DNA of 64,000 nt from Skeletonema tropicum (Eukaryota; Bacillariophyta; Thalassiosirophyceae; Thalassiosirales; Thalassiosiraceae): assembly GCA_037178625.1 (NCBI GenBank), contig CM074128.1, forward strand, positions 3,534,001 to 3,598,000. Reading direction: 5' to 3'. Each line of letters begins with the position of its first letter. The first letter of the stretch is position 1. The notes under the pieces are model-generated. The model did not search any database and had not been told where the DNA came from. It saw only the letters and a list, made by a program, of their open reading frames with translations. Made by a program: the position numbers and the translations under genes. Below are positions 9,097-20,700 of the stretch, piece after piece.

Positions 9097-11620
9097 ATGA
9101 TCGCCGCTATTACTATCCACGCGTTGGCGTTGCTTGTCCAGCTTTCGGGGAATGGTGTCGGTGCATTCGTCCCCAGCAGTCTCAGCATTCGCAAAGGAGC
9201 CATCATGAAAACTCCTCTCTTCATGGCTGACGATAAAGAAGATGCCCCGGACCACATGCCAGAGATTGAGGATGTTGCGCCGACCTACGATGCCAAAGTC
9301 TCACATCCATTCGACCGTTACAAGGTAGATCATGCCAAATCGCTAACGCATAATGCCCAATACTGGAATCAACGTGCTACCGATCTCTTAACTTGGGAAC
9401 ACTACCCATTCGACAAAAACAATTGCGATGGCATCATGACAGGTGGATTTGAACATGGGGATGTAACTTGGTTCGCCGGTGCAAAAATGAACATTTGTTA
9501 CAATGCAGTTGATCGTCACGCTCAGACTACACCTGATAAAGTTGGTATGATTTGGGAAGGAGATGAGCCTGGACAATCCATTGAGTTTACTTATGCAGAT
9601 CTGCAGAGAAAGATCTCTGAGGTAGGTTCGATTTGATGTTGATATTGGATGCAGCGCTGGACGTAATTGGAATCTGTCTAACCTTGTGCCCTTTTCTGCA
9701 ATAGATCGCCAACGCTATGAAGAGTCAGGGAGTTAAGAAAGGAGACGTAGTAACAATTTACATGCCAATGATTCCTCAATTACCCATGACAATGCTTGCT
9801 TGTGCTAGAATTGGAGCAGTTCACTCGGTAGTATTTGCTGGGTTTTCTAGTGAAGCTTTGTCTTCTAGGATTGCTGCGTCCAACTCACAAGTTGTGATCA
9901 CAGCTGATGTAGGTATGAGAGGAACGAAGGAAATAAAATTGAAGAAGATTGTGGACGAGGCCATCGAAAAGAATAATTGTGAAGACATTGTTTCAAAAGT
10001 CTTGGTGTTTGAACGTGAACGCTCCATTGCAACTGATGCTACCGCTACCGAAGAGGAATCCAGTGGCAATAGTGATATGAATTGGGTATCTGGCAGAGAT
10101 GTCAACATGAATGATCTTTTACCAAAGCAACGACCATACTGCCCACCCGAATCTATGCATGCAGAGGATCCTTCTTTCATCCTTTATACGAGTGGCTCGA
10201 CAGGCATGCCAAAAGGTAAGATGTAGGCCGCGGCGATCTCTTCTCTATCCATCTGCTTCACTGTTCAACTTAACAGGTCTTTCGCTGCCTCCCTCCTCCA
10301 CCTACCATACTGATGAGCTCAGGTCTTGTGCACACCACTGGTGGATACGCTCTCTATGCAGCACACACATATCAAACCACATTTGATTATCAACCTGATG
10401 ATATTTTCGCATGTGTGGCGGATTGTGGTTGGATCACTGGCCACACCTATACTGTGTATGGTCCATTGATCTCTGGTGGCACTACTACCATCTTTGAAAG
10501 TACTCCTCTATATCCCGATGCCGGACGTTACTGGGACATGGTTGAAAGGCATAAGATCACAGTTTTCTACACGGCACCCACTGCTATTAGGTCTTTGATC
10601 CGCTTTGGAGATGATGTGCCGAAGAAGTACGATCTTTCATCATTGAGAATTTTGGGTACTGTCGGCGAGCCTACAAATCCAGCTGCTTGGAAGTAAGTTA
10701 CTCATTGTTTGTTCGTCTTGTCACTTCGGCTCATATACTCACAACTACTCTTCGCTACAGGTGGTATTACGATGAAATTGGACAGAAGAAATGCACCATC
10801 GTTGATACTTATTGGCAGGTGAGTTTGATATTAACGAGTATTCTAGCATATGCTGTCAATTTACATTTCTTGCTCACAAATACGCTTTGCTTCATTGATT
10901 CAGACCGAGACAGGAGGCCACATCGTCACGAACATCCCAGGGGTGACACCAATGAAACCAGGGTCTTGTACTCTTCCTCTCTATGGTATCGACACGGTTG
11001 TTCTAGATCCCATGACTGGTGAGGTTGTCGAGGGTAATGATGTCAGTGGTGTGCTTGCTATCAGAAGTCCTTGGCCAGGAATTGCAAGGACTTGCCTTGG
11101 CGATCACGAGAGATACTTGGCCACTTACTTGAAACCTTACGCTGGGTATTATTTCACTGGTGATGCCGTCTACAGAGACAAAGATGGGTTCTACTTCATC
11201 ACAGGAAGAGTAGATGACGTTCTCAATGTTTCTGGACATCGAATTGGGACCGCAGAAGTTGAGTCAGCACTTGTAAAACATCCATCAGTTGCTCAAGCTG
11301 CTGTGGTTGGTAGACCTCATCCTATCAAAGGAGAATCAATCATTGCATTTGCCACTCTCACTGAATCCAACGAAGAAGAGGAAGATGAACTGGTGAAGGA
11401 GCTTAGATTGCTCATTCGTGGAGAGATCGGGCCCTTCGCAGCTCCAGATATCATTGCACTAACTCCTGCTCTACCGATGACAAGGAGTGGCAAGATTATG
11501 CGTCGAGTCTTGCGTAAGATTTCTGCTGGAGAAGCCGACCAACTGGGAGATGTAAGCACTTTGGCAGATCCGAGTGTAGTTGATACGTTGATTGATCTTG
11601 TGGACGCTGCTGATGCTTGA
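9097..11620 (+). CDS. Acetyl-CoA synthetase, probably plastid-targeted
   Basis: Activates acetate with ATP and CoA to acetyl-CoA. Five exons join without frame breaks: 9097-9621, 9705-10215, 10323-10692, 10761-10818, 10904-11620 (726 aa). Motifs visible are the AMP-binding P-loop [11 protein letters not shown] (split by an intron), [76 protein letters not shown] and the catalytic-lysine motif TRSGKIMRR. The first about 25 residues form a signal peptide ending VGAFVPSS, an ASAFAP-type plastid motif, so the enzyme probably feeds plastid fatty-acid synthesis; this is inference. Length is normal for ACS plus a presequence. Confidence 0.93.
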
Positions 11621-11867
11621 GAATTAGCTAGATAATAGAGCTAACTGCTACAGCTGATACTCGATGATAAAAAAAAGAGAGAGCTGATGTTTTTGTTATC
11701 ATTTCTCTCTCACGAACATTAACAATAGACGCTAACAAAAACAAGAGTGGATCCAATTCTAAGCTTTCAACAATCTTTCCTCTGCCAAGAATATTGTGTT
11801 AAAAGAAAAATAAAGAGTGCAACTGATATATCCATTTCTTTTTTAATATACTGAGCAGTCCTATAAC

Positions 11868-12510
11868 TTAGTTGGCTCCAGCTTGCTTCGCACGCATCTT
11901 GGAGTTGATAGACTTGATATCCTCTCTCTTGGCAACAGCACGCTTGTGGCTACCAAGACGCCTCTTGGCAAATTTATAGATTCTCTTATCAGCGGCACTT
12001 CCTCCGGTCTTGATCATATCAAGGATTCTCCTCTCGTAAGGTGAAAGTCCAGCAACCTCACGGGCAATTTCACGGCAGAGAGCAGTGCGCTTGCCGAGCT
12101 TCTGCAATGACAAAATGGTTCAGAGAGGAAAAGTAATGTTAGAGGATGTATTGTGGTGTGTGAATAAAATACAATCTTCATGGCTCTGAGATGCACTAAT
12201 CGAACCAGTTTCTGATTTGCCTACAGACGGCTTTCGGTATGCAATCATCACACAAGACGATTAGTCATCGACCTATGCCTATCTAAATCTGTCGATATAA
12301 CTACTCGACGTCTATTTTGCAACTATTGATTCGTTGCACATCTCAAAGCCATTCATAAGCATCGTCGACGGAGCATCTGTTATGCCACAAAGCCGTCTGG
12401 TTTCCACGCTGCTAACTCACTCCCTTTGATCTGGATGGCCTGGCGGCACGCTCCTTCTCTTCTGTGACGAAGCCGCTGTTGGCTCCCTTTGCAAGTCCGT
12501 TTCGTGCCAT
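11868..12510 (-). CDS. RPL36: 60S ribosomal protein eL36
   Basis: Structural protein of the large ribosomal subunit. Exon 1 (12421-12510) encodes [20 protein letters not shown] onwards to SKG. A 319-nt intron (12102-12420) follows. Exon 2 (11868-12101) begins [20 protein letters not shown], then [14 protein letters not shown] and the basic tail [20 protein letters not shown]. The 107-aa product matches eL36 in length and in the conserved REVAGxxPYERR core. The intron is by far the longest measured in this window; I looked for a snoRNA in it and did not find a convincing one. Divergent from eL34. Confidence 0.93.
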
Positions 12511-13145
12511 GGTTGCTAGTAATTTGTTTAGTTGACAAGGTGTTAGTTGTGGGTGATGCGAGTGTTGATGCGGGATGGTCTCTACGTAGCCAGTATAGTA
12601 CGTTTTAACGTAGGAATTAAAAATCAAGTAACTTGTAACTTCAGTCTCCCTCCGTCCTCCGCTCTCTCAAATTCGTGCTTGTTTGAGGTAAGGACCATGA
12701 CGACGCCCCTTTGACGGCCCTTGCGATCACCAACTGTGGATAAGCACTGCAGCAATCGGAGGCAGTGACAATATAGGTCCAGCGCTTACGGTAGCACTGA
12801 CGAGTCCACATCTGTAAGCGGTCTGATTAAGAGCAATCTATCATTCAACTCTCTGGTGTGTAGTTCCGTCAAGCAGAATCGTAAGCTTGTTCCAGTGTGG
12901 CTACTACCATGTTGTAATAACGCTGCGCACGATAACAATGCAACAAGCTCTACATTGACACGGTTTGCTGCCTGATAGTCGTGCTAGATCGATTTGGGTT
13001 ACGTCAATTAACTGCAGGCGTGCTTATCGATGACATGACTGTCGTAATTTCACTCTCCCACAACATCCATTGAAAAGCTAACCATTCCTTTATTCTTTCT
13101 CTGTTCAACAACAGTTTCAGATCCTTTTTATATTACATATTCAAA
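12511..13145. promoter_or_regulatory. Divergent intergenic region eL36/eL34
   Basis: 635 bp between the start codons of two large-subunit ribosomal protein genes transcribed away from each other. It turns pyrimidine-rich (CATTCCTTTATTCTTTCTCT) just before eL34. No RNA gene was recognised. Confidence 0.5.
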
Positions 13146-13487
13146 ATGACTGATAACAGAGTTACCCGCCCTGGACGCCACTCATACAACACCAGGTCTT
13201 CCCGCATCCGTGCTATCCGTACCCCCGGTGGCAAGCTTGTGGCACAGACCATCACCAAAACCACCAAGGGACCCAAATGCTCAGACTGCAAATGCTCCCT
13301 TCCTGGAATCAAGCACCTAAAGAAAACTGCATACACTAACCTTAAGAAGCGTGAGAGGACTGTCTCCCGTGCTTACGGTGGAAGTGCTTGTGCAGGATGT
13401 GTTAGGCAAAGAATTATCAGGGCTTTCCTTTTGGAAGAGCAGAAGGCTGTGAAGAAGCTTTTGGCTGAGCGTGCAAGCAAGAAATAA
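13146..13487 (+). CDS. RPL34: 60S ribosomal protein eL34
   Basis: Single-exon 113-aa protein of the large ribosomal subunit. It begins MTDNRVTRPGRHSYNTRSSR, an N-terminal rRNA-binding segment. Cysteine pairs CSDC (about residue 42) and CAGC (about 82) match the zinc-binding pattern of eL34. SRAYGGSACAGCVRQRIIRA and the lysine-rich tail VKKLLAERASKK are also typical. Start context is AAAATGA. The coding sequence is undisturbed. Confidence 0.95.
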   Translation: MTDNRVTRPGRHSYNTRSSRIRAIRTPGGKLVAQTITKTTKGPKCSDCKCSLPGIKHLKKTAYTNLKKRERTVSRAYGGSACAGCVRQRIIRAFLLEEQKAVKKLLAERASKK

Positions 13488-14094
13488 ATTAGTAACATGA
13501 TTGAATCTGTTGTAAGATAATAATCAAATTGTGTTAGATATGATCTCATTTTTAACTACGAAGTACATCAGTATGTTTGGATGAATCCTTCATTATTGCA
13601 TCGAGCTATGTTAGAAGCCTGTCTACAAGCAAGTTTATACCGCTTCGTCTTCATCAAACCATCAATGCAATCGCAGAGGCAAAGGATAATCCAATCACTC
13701 CGAGTTCGCGCTCTAGTCTCGTCGAAGTGCACGCTATGGAAAGAGGAAAGCGAAGGCTATTTGCATTTTGTTTCTGTACTATTGTAGTCAAGGTTGCAAG
13801 CTTGTTGATATTGTCACGCTCTATCGAACAAGATCAGCTATCAGCGAAGTGGTATCAAGCAGTCCTTGAGGTATCAAGCAGTCCTTGATTGGATTAAACT
13901 ACATTGGCTTGCCCAGGGCACACAGAATCCTTCGGCGCCCTTGGCTCGCTGACCACAGCAAGCTACACATGTTAGTTTGATTTACAACAGCACGTTCATG
14001 TTGAAAAACGCATTAAAACTGAAGCAAGAAACTCATATGATTCGTTATGTAGTTAATCTATCTAACTGGATCACTAATAACAATATAAATTAAT
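13488..14094. other. Intergenic, tail-to-tail eL34/aldolase, with a short tandem duplication
   Basis: Between two convergent genes. At about 13853-13890 the 19-mer GGTATCAAGCAGTCCTTGA occurs twice in immediate tandem. A weak open frame at 13577-13888 has no recognisable product. Nothing else is seen. Confidence 0.5.
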
Positions 14095-15553
14095 CTAGTT
14101 AAGGACGTTCACGCACTTAAGGTCCTCAGCGGCCTTGATAAGACGGGCAGCCATGGATTCCTCTCCCGCTCTGAGAGACATACGAGGATCGTAGTACTTC
14201 TTGTTTGGCTTATCATCTCCCTCAGGGTTTCCGATTTGTCCCTGCAAGTAGTCGTGGTACTTGGCCTCGTAAGCGCGAACTCCATCCCAGAATGCCCACT
14301 GAGTATCAGTATCAATGTTCATCTTAATAACACCGGCTCCGATAGCATATTGGATGTCCTCAACAGATGATCCAGATCCTACCGTGGAAAACAAATTTCA
14401 TTGGCTTGTCATCATCAGATCCAATCTTCTCTTGGATGTATTTCTGTGAGTTGTAAAGGATAATAGGTTGAAGATCAACATTTCCAGGGGCGTAGACTCC
14501 GTGCACATTTCCGAAAGAAGCAGCGCATGTGAAGGCACCTCCCTCAACCTGTGAGAGTTGCTCGTAGGCGTAGTAGACCTCCTCAGGCTGAGTGTAAAGA
14601 CGGGAAGAGTCAACATCAGTGTTATCAACACCATCTTCCTCTCCTCCAGTAACTCCAAGCTCGAATTCAAGAAGAATTCCCATCTTGGCGAACTTCTCAA
14701 GGTAGTCCTTGCAGATACCAATGTTCTCCTCAAGAGACTCCTCAGAAAGGTCAAGCATGTGGGAAGAGAAAAGAGGAGTTCCAGTCTGTGCGAAGTGCTC
14801 CTCAGAGGCGGCTACGAGGCCATCGATCCATGGAAGCCAGGCCTTTTGGCAGTGATCAGTGTGAAGCACAACGGGAACTCCGTAAAGCTTGGCAACTTCG
14901 TGCACGTGCTTGGCACCAGCAACACATCCGGCAATTGAAGCTTGGTCGGCATCATTGTCAACAGACTTTCCAGCAATGAACTGTCCACCTCCCTTGGAGA
15001 AAGTAACCATGATGGGTCCTCCGTACTTGGCAGCAGCCTCCATACAAGCATTGATAGAGTTGGTTCCAACAATATTGACTCCTGGGATGGCATATCCTTG
15101 TTCCTTAGCGGCATCGAGAAGATCAACAAGAGCATCTCCAGTAACAACACCAGGCTTGACAGAGGCAGGAAGCTTGGCGAAAGCCTGTTTGATATAAAAG
15201 ATACAAGAAGAGCAGTGACGTGTGAGTAAAAATGTATAAAATTAAATACATGTAAATGACCAGGATGCGTTCTCAGCGTTGTTCCATATTCGTTGACACA
15301 AGATTTACAGCGAGCTCTGCGTATTTGTGGTCTGGTAATCATCTGTCACCGATAACTCATCATATGCGTCGCGGAACAATGAAAGATCCCTTCGGTATTC
15401 TTGAGCAGATTGGTGTCATATTTGCAAGATGAATCTCACCTTTTCGGTGGTGGTCTCAGTGGCCATGTTCAAAGCACTGTTGCGCATGGGGGTGGCAGCA
15501 GGAGCGAAGGCGGCGGCAGAGCCGACAAGGAGGGAGGCAATAGCGAGCTTCAT
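14095..15553 (-). CDS. Class II fructose-bisphosphate aldolase, plastid-targeted (one frame break)
   Basis: Interconverts fructose-1,6-bisphosphate with dihydroxyacetone phosphate and glyceraldehyde-3-phosphate. Exon 1 (15440-15553) encodes a signal peptide MKLAIASLLVGSAAAFAPAA, containing the diatom plastid motif AAAFAP. A 255-nt intron follows, then exon 2 (14095-15184). Class II zinc-aldolase motifs are YAIPGVNIVGTNSINACMEA, VVLHTDHCQK (metal-ligand histidines), LLEFELGVTGGEEDGVDN, TCAASFGNVHGVY, FHGGSGSS and IKMNIDTDTQWAFWDGVR. An extra A at 14380 splits FHG from GSGSS. Without it exon 2 is exactly 363 codons and the protein about 400 aa. The stop codon is followed by the convergent eL34 side; the 5' side is divergent from CCT-beta. 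Confidence 0.93.
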
Positions 15554-15931
15554 ATTGATAGACTTGTGTTTTGAGAGGCGTATCAAAAAGTGTCGACACT
15601 GTGGTGATTTCTACGGCTGGCGGATTGTTCTTCGAGAGATCGGGCGCGGTGTTCTTCATCGACGCAAGTTCGATACGTGGCTTTTCAATGCGCATGCTTT
15701 TGATGCAATCAATGACTGACGTGTGTAGAAGGACTCCCAGATAGGTGCGTATTACTGGCTGGGAACAATGCCGGTTTCGTATTTCGTCTTGCCATCACCG
15801 ACGACCCGCGATATTTAATTTTTTTGTCGAAGATCCGCTTTGGCTTTGATCACTTTTTGACCGACCAGCAGGCGATCTTCGTAGCCATAGCTTGCCGTCG
15901 ACCAACCTCTCGGTGTATATTTATTGCAACC
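15554..15931. promoter_or_regulatory. Divergent promoter region aldolase/CCT-beta
   Basis: 378 bp between two opposite start codons, so it must hold both promoters. No distinctive motif stands out. Confidence 0.45.
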
Positions 15932-17640
15932 ATGGAAGCAGCATTTGTAGAATCAGGAACAACCGTGGACAAGGTGCGTTTGGCTTGGTCTCATTTTGAT
16001 CATGTTGGCGTTGTCATAGCGTTGTTTTTTTAGCCAAAACTCAAAATTTGCATTTTCCTACCTCAAATCCTCAAATCACCATCATCATTATTCACCAGGG
16101 TGAAAATGCCCGTCTCTCATCATTCGTCGGTGCAATCGCTATTGCAGACCTAGTAAAGACTACATTAGGCCCAAAGGGCATGGATAAAATTTTACAGCGC
16201 ATTTCGGAACACGATCAATCAATTTCCGTCACCAATGACGGTGCCACAATATTGAAATCTGTCAACATTGACAACGCAGCTGCCAAGGTATTGGTCGACA
16301 TTGCAAAAGTGCAAGATGATGAAGTGGGTGACGGAACGACGAGTGTAGCTGTCCTCTGTGGAGAATTGTTGCGCGAGGCGGAGGATCTCATCAATCAGCG
16401 TATACATCCTCAAACGATTGCTGAGGGATGGCGCCTTGCACGAAAAGCTGCACGTGACGCTTTGGATGCATCTGCACGGGATAATAGCGGCGATGATGCC
16501 AAGTTTCGGGAGGATTTATTGACTATTGCTCGTACTACATTGAGCTCCAAACTTCTTACCTATGACAAAGACTACTTTGCAAATCTGGCAGTGGATGCAG
16601 TGATGCGGCTGAGAGGATCGAATAATTTGGATCACATTCAAGTTCTCAAAAAGGCAGGTGGGCATCTCAGAGATTCATATTTGGAGGAGGGATTTTTGTT
16701 AGATAAGAAAATTGGCGTCGGGCAGCCGAAAAAGATTGAAAATGCAAAGATTCTTCTTGCCAATACATCAATGGATACAGACAAGATCAAAATCTATGGC
16801 AGCCGAGTTCGTGTAGACTCCCTCAACAAAGTTGCTGAAATTGAAGAAGCTGAGAAACAAAGGATGCGTCAAAAGTGCGATAAAATCATGTCGCATGGAT
16901 GCAATGTATTCATCAACAGGCAGCTAATTTACAATCTTCCTGAATCCATCTTTACTGAGAATGGTATCATGGCTATTGAACATGCTGATTTTGATGGTAT
17001 TGAACGCCTTGCTGCTGTGACAGGTGGCGAGGTTGTGAGTACGTTTGATCGTCCAGATCTTGTTACCATGGGGGAGTGTGACATCATTGAAGAGGTGATG
17101 ATTGGCGAAGATAAGGTGATCCGACTTGGTGGATGCAAGTCTGGAGAGGCGTGTTCTATTGTCCTCAGAGGTGCATCTTCCCATGTTTTGGACGAGGCAG
17201 AGAGGTCTCTACATGATGCATTATGCATCCTTACAGCTACTGTCAAGGATCCTAGAATCATCTGCGGTGGTGGATGTACCGAGGTGCTCATGGCACAGGC
17301 GATTGATCGTCAAGTTGAGGCAACGCCAGGGAAGAAGGCTCTTGCCATGGCTGCATTTGCACGTGCTCTTCGCCAGCTTCCTGCTATTGTTGCAGACAAT
17401 GGTGGGTATGACTCTGCTGAGCTCGTGACACAGTTACGTGCGGCACACGCTGCAGGTAAGAATACTCATGGTCTTGACATGTACAATGGTACGATCGGGG
17501 ATATGCTCGAACTCGGTGTTGCCGAAGCATACAAAAGTAAACTTTGCGTGCTATTGAGTGCAAGTGAAGCTGCCGAAATGATCTTGCGTGTCGATGACAT
17601 TATCAAATGTGCACCAAGGGCACGAAACGAGGGATACTAA
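15932..17640 (+). CDS. CCT2: Chaperonin TCP-1/CCT subunit beta
   Basis: One of eight paralogous subunits of the cytosolic chaperonin ring that folds actin, tubulin and other proteins. A 42-nt first exon (15932-15973) encodes [14 protein letters not shown]. After an intron (15974-16098) the second exon continues [20 protein letters not shown] to the stop, 527 aa in all. Group II chaperonin motifs are present: [67 protein letters not shown] and [13 protein letters not shown]. The overall match follows the beta subunit (for example [35 protein letters not shown]). Stop codon lies 60 bp from the convergent SH3/WW gene. Confidence 0.95.
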
Positions 17641-17700
17641 ACGAAGGCATGAGCCATGTATATCATAGATACTCTCTATCATTAGACAAAAAAACATTTA

Positions 17701-20700
17701 TTACATATCTTTAGGCTTCTCCCAAAACGTCTCCTTGCCGCCTTTCACATAGTAGTACGTTCTACCAGTCGCAGCATCAATTGCGGATCTCCATTTAATT
17801 GGGTTTGCCTTTTTAGGTTCACTCGTCTCAGGATGATTCAACTTGGTCCCACCATTCGTAACATCAATTTGCATATTTCCCACTTCACCATCACCAAGTT
17901 GTTCATATACATTCTTTGGGCTTTCATTTTGTGAAAACTTGCCTGAAAATTTTCTGACGGCATTTTTAAGCTTCGCCTTTTGGTTATAAATGTTCTCGCG
18001 GCTGAAGAGTGAGCTTTCATCAGAATCGGAGGAGGAGGAGTCATCGTCATCGTCATCATCATGATTGGGAAATACGATTCCAGTTTCATTGCCAACCACA
18101 TTTCTCGTCGCAACCAAGCTTTCTGTGGTCAATTTGGCCGAAGCTTTAGCCGCTGGCTTCTTCTCGTCAAATGAGAAAGTGGAAGAAGGGGTGACAATTT
18201 CGTTATCGGAGGGTGATTTTGGCTTCTTCTTCTTCTTCGAGAATAAGCGTAATATTTTGCCACCAGAGAGACCTTTGGCTTTAGAGTCATCTTTTCCAGC
18301 AGCGGGTGCATCGTCGAAGTCGGCTGGTTTGTCCCAGGTAGTCTGTAAGCGAGAGGACAAAGTAATGACTAGGTGTGAGCAAGTAATGACATTTTTTTCG
18401 AGGTAAAACCAAAATAAAGTATAACTCACTTCTCTTGTTTTGAGATGGTAATAGTACGTCAACCCCGTACCAGGATCTTCTGCAGCTCTCCATTCTTGTG
18501 GCTTCTTCTTTTTCTTTGACTTCGATCCAGAATTAGATTGTATTATGTTGGGCGATTCTGTTTCAGTGTTAACGGTTTCAGTGATAACTTGAGGTGGGCC
18601 AATATAAGTCTTCTTTGGTTTGTCTTGCGAATGTTCCTCAACTGATTTGCCCAATCGATTCATTCCCTCAAATCCTAATTGTGGAGTATATTCATATTCG
18701 ACTGCATCAGATTTGTTAGGCTCGTAAAGTTGTTGATTGAGTCCTTCCATCTTCGAGGGGTCAGATCTAGAAGGCGGAGGCGAGCCGCTACGTGGAGACT
18801 GAGCTGCATTGTTGCTAGAACTGTCAGTAAGCCAGCGACTTCTTGCTGGAGATCCATCATCATCGTCGTCGTCGTTGTCGTCATCATCATCAATTGGATC
18901 AGAGGGATTCCGTATCAAATCATAAGTTGCAGCCAGCTCTTCATTAGAGAGCTTCCCAAGTCTATCGCTGGCTTCATCCATCTCAGCTGGTAGAGCAACT
19001 GCAATATTCTTCAAAAATTCGGATTCAGGGACCACGGCATTTGCAGGAAACCATCCTGTTTGCTTACCGCACCTTCCAAGCCACCAAGGACCACGTTGAT
19101 TTGAGTGTGCGAGTATTTTTGAGCCAGTAATGAATGATAGTTGCCCCTTTGCTCTGTTGCCCTCAAACGTCATAGTTGCAACATGATTAATGTTTGCATC
19201 TTCATCTGCATCACTTCTCCGTTCTGATATTCTATCCTGGGCAGGCGATGCATGAACCATCGTTGGAGAAGAATCATCATGCTCACTTCTTTTAGTCGCA
19301 CCCTGTGCAACAGATTGGTCTACTTCCTCATTCATTTTCTTTGCCGCAACTTCATCAGGAGGTTGCGAAACAATGTCACCATCGTCACGCTGAGAGATCT
19401 CTTCCGTTTCAACAAGAGTGTCCTCAACAATGCCGCCAGGTTCGGTCGATGCAATAATTTCATCAGCAAAATCCTCATCCTCAAACAATACCTGATCTGC
19501 TTCCTCTTCATTACGCGAGCTTTCAATCAACTCGGCAGAATCTCCGGCAATATCAACTCCATCAGATAAGCCTCCATCGGTATCTTTGACTGACTGAGTT
19601 TCGTCAATATCTCCATCTTGCATGATAGCATTCTCCTGCTCACTGTTGTCAACGGATACAGACGAAAACGTCTTATTGAGATCATATTTAAGCGGCTCGT
19701 CTGAAGTGTGGGCGTCATCTTCCACAGCATTTTCATCCGAATCACTGTCAGCAACATTCGCTTGTCGTGGAGCAATCGGCTTCGTATTACCAGCTGCTTC
19801 CGCTTTCAGCCGTGCTAACTCCTCCTCTAACGCTATTCTAGCAGCCTCCGCCTCCATCCTAGCTTTCTTTTCCTTCTCCAGTTCTCGTTGAGCTTTTCTC
19901 AGGGCGATAGCCTTCTCGGCTTGAAGCCTTGATTCTTTCAAAAGTTGATCAATTTCTTCTTCCTCATTCACATCATCGTCACCTCCAACTTGTAAGGCAG
20001 CTTGAGCCGTTTTCATTTGTTTTGGTTCCTCTCTCACAGCTTTGCTCTCAGTAAGCACACGCTCTTGCTGATAAATCAAAGAGAGTTGTACCTCGTCTTC
20101 TTGAGTTGACGCTGGTGTTTTTGACTTTGGTTTTCCTACAAACGACTCAGCATCTTCAATGACCGATGCTCTATCATCTGCATTGGAGGTCCCATCATTA
20201 ACTTTCTTGGCATCAACACTAGATACCACTGTCTTTTTCTTTGCTTCTTCCTCCATTATTTTTCTTCGAGCAAGAATCCTCGCTTCCACATCATCCAATG
20301 CGATGGGTACCAACTTGGCATCATCTGCCTTGGCTTTGTCCTCTTCCTTCTCCTGATCAAACTCAGGCAGCAATTTATTGATTTTTGATTTCCTCTCTGG
20401 AGACAAGGGATCTTCTATATTCGGCGCACCACCACCATCAACAGTAATTGAATTTGGTGGACGCTGCAGCCACGAATAGGTGTCTTCCCCACGTTCATTC
20501 ATCTTCTTCTTCCGTGTCTCCTTGGTTTCCATAGTAACTTCGGAAATTTCGTCAGGTTCCTGTAAATTTGGAGTGGATTTTATCTCCTCTTTCTCCACCA
20601 TTGTCAATTCTGACACTCTTTTCCCCTCAGCTGCAACCGCTGCGGCAACCGCTGCAGGAGCAGCATTACGTTTTGGAATAGCAGGAATGTCTCCCTCGTC

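Noticed and set aside
12102..12420. Possible snoRNA in the eL36 intron
   Set aside because: One GTGATGA-like C box is present, but no D box (CTGA) at usable spacing, no terminal stem and no H/ACA fold.
13577..13888. Plus-strand 103-aa open frame between eL34 and aldolase
   Set aside because: No recognisable domain and it includes the short tandem duplication; most likely chance.
14360..14394. Tiny GTAG 'intron' in aldolase
   Set aside because: Removing four bases deletes a conserved glycine of FHGGSGSS; a single extra base explains the break better.
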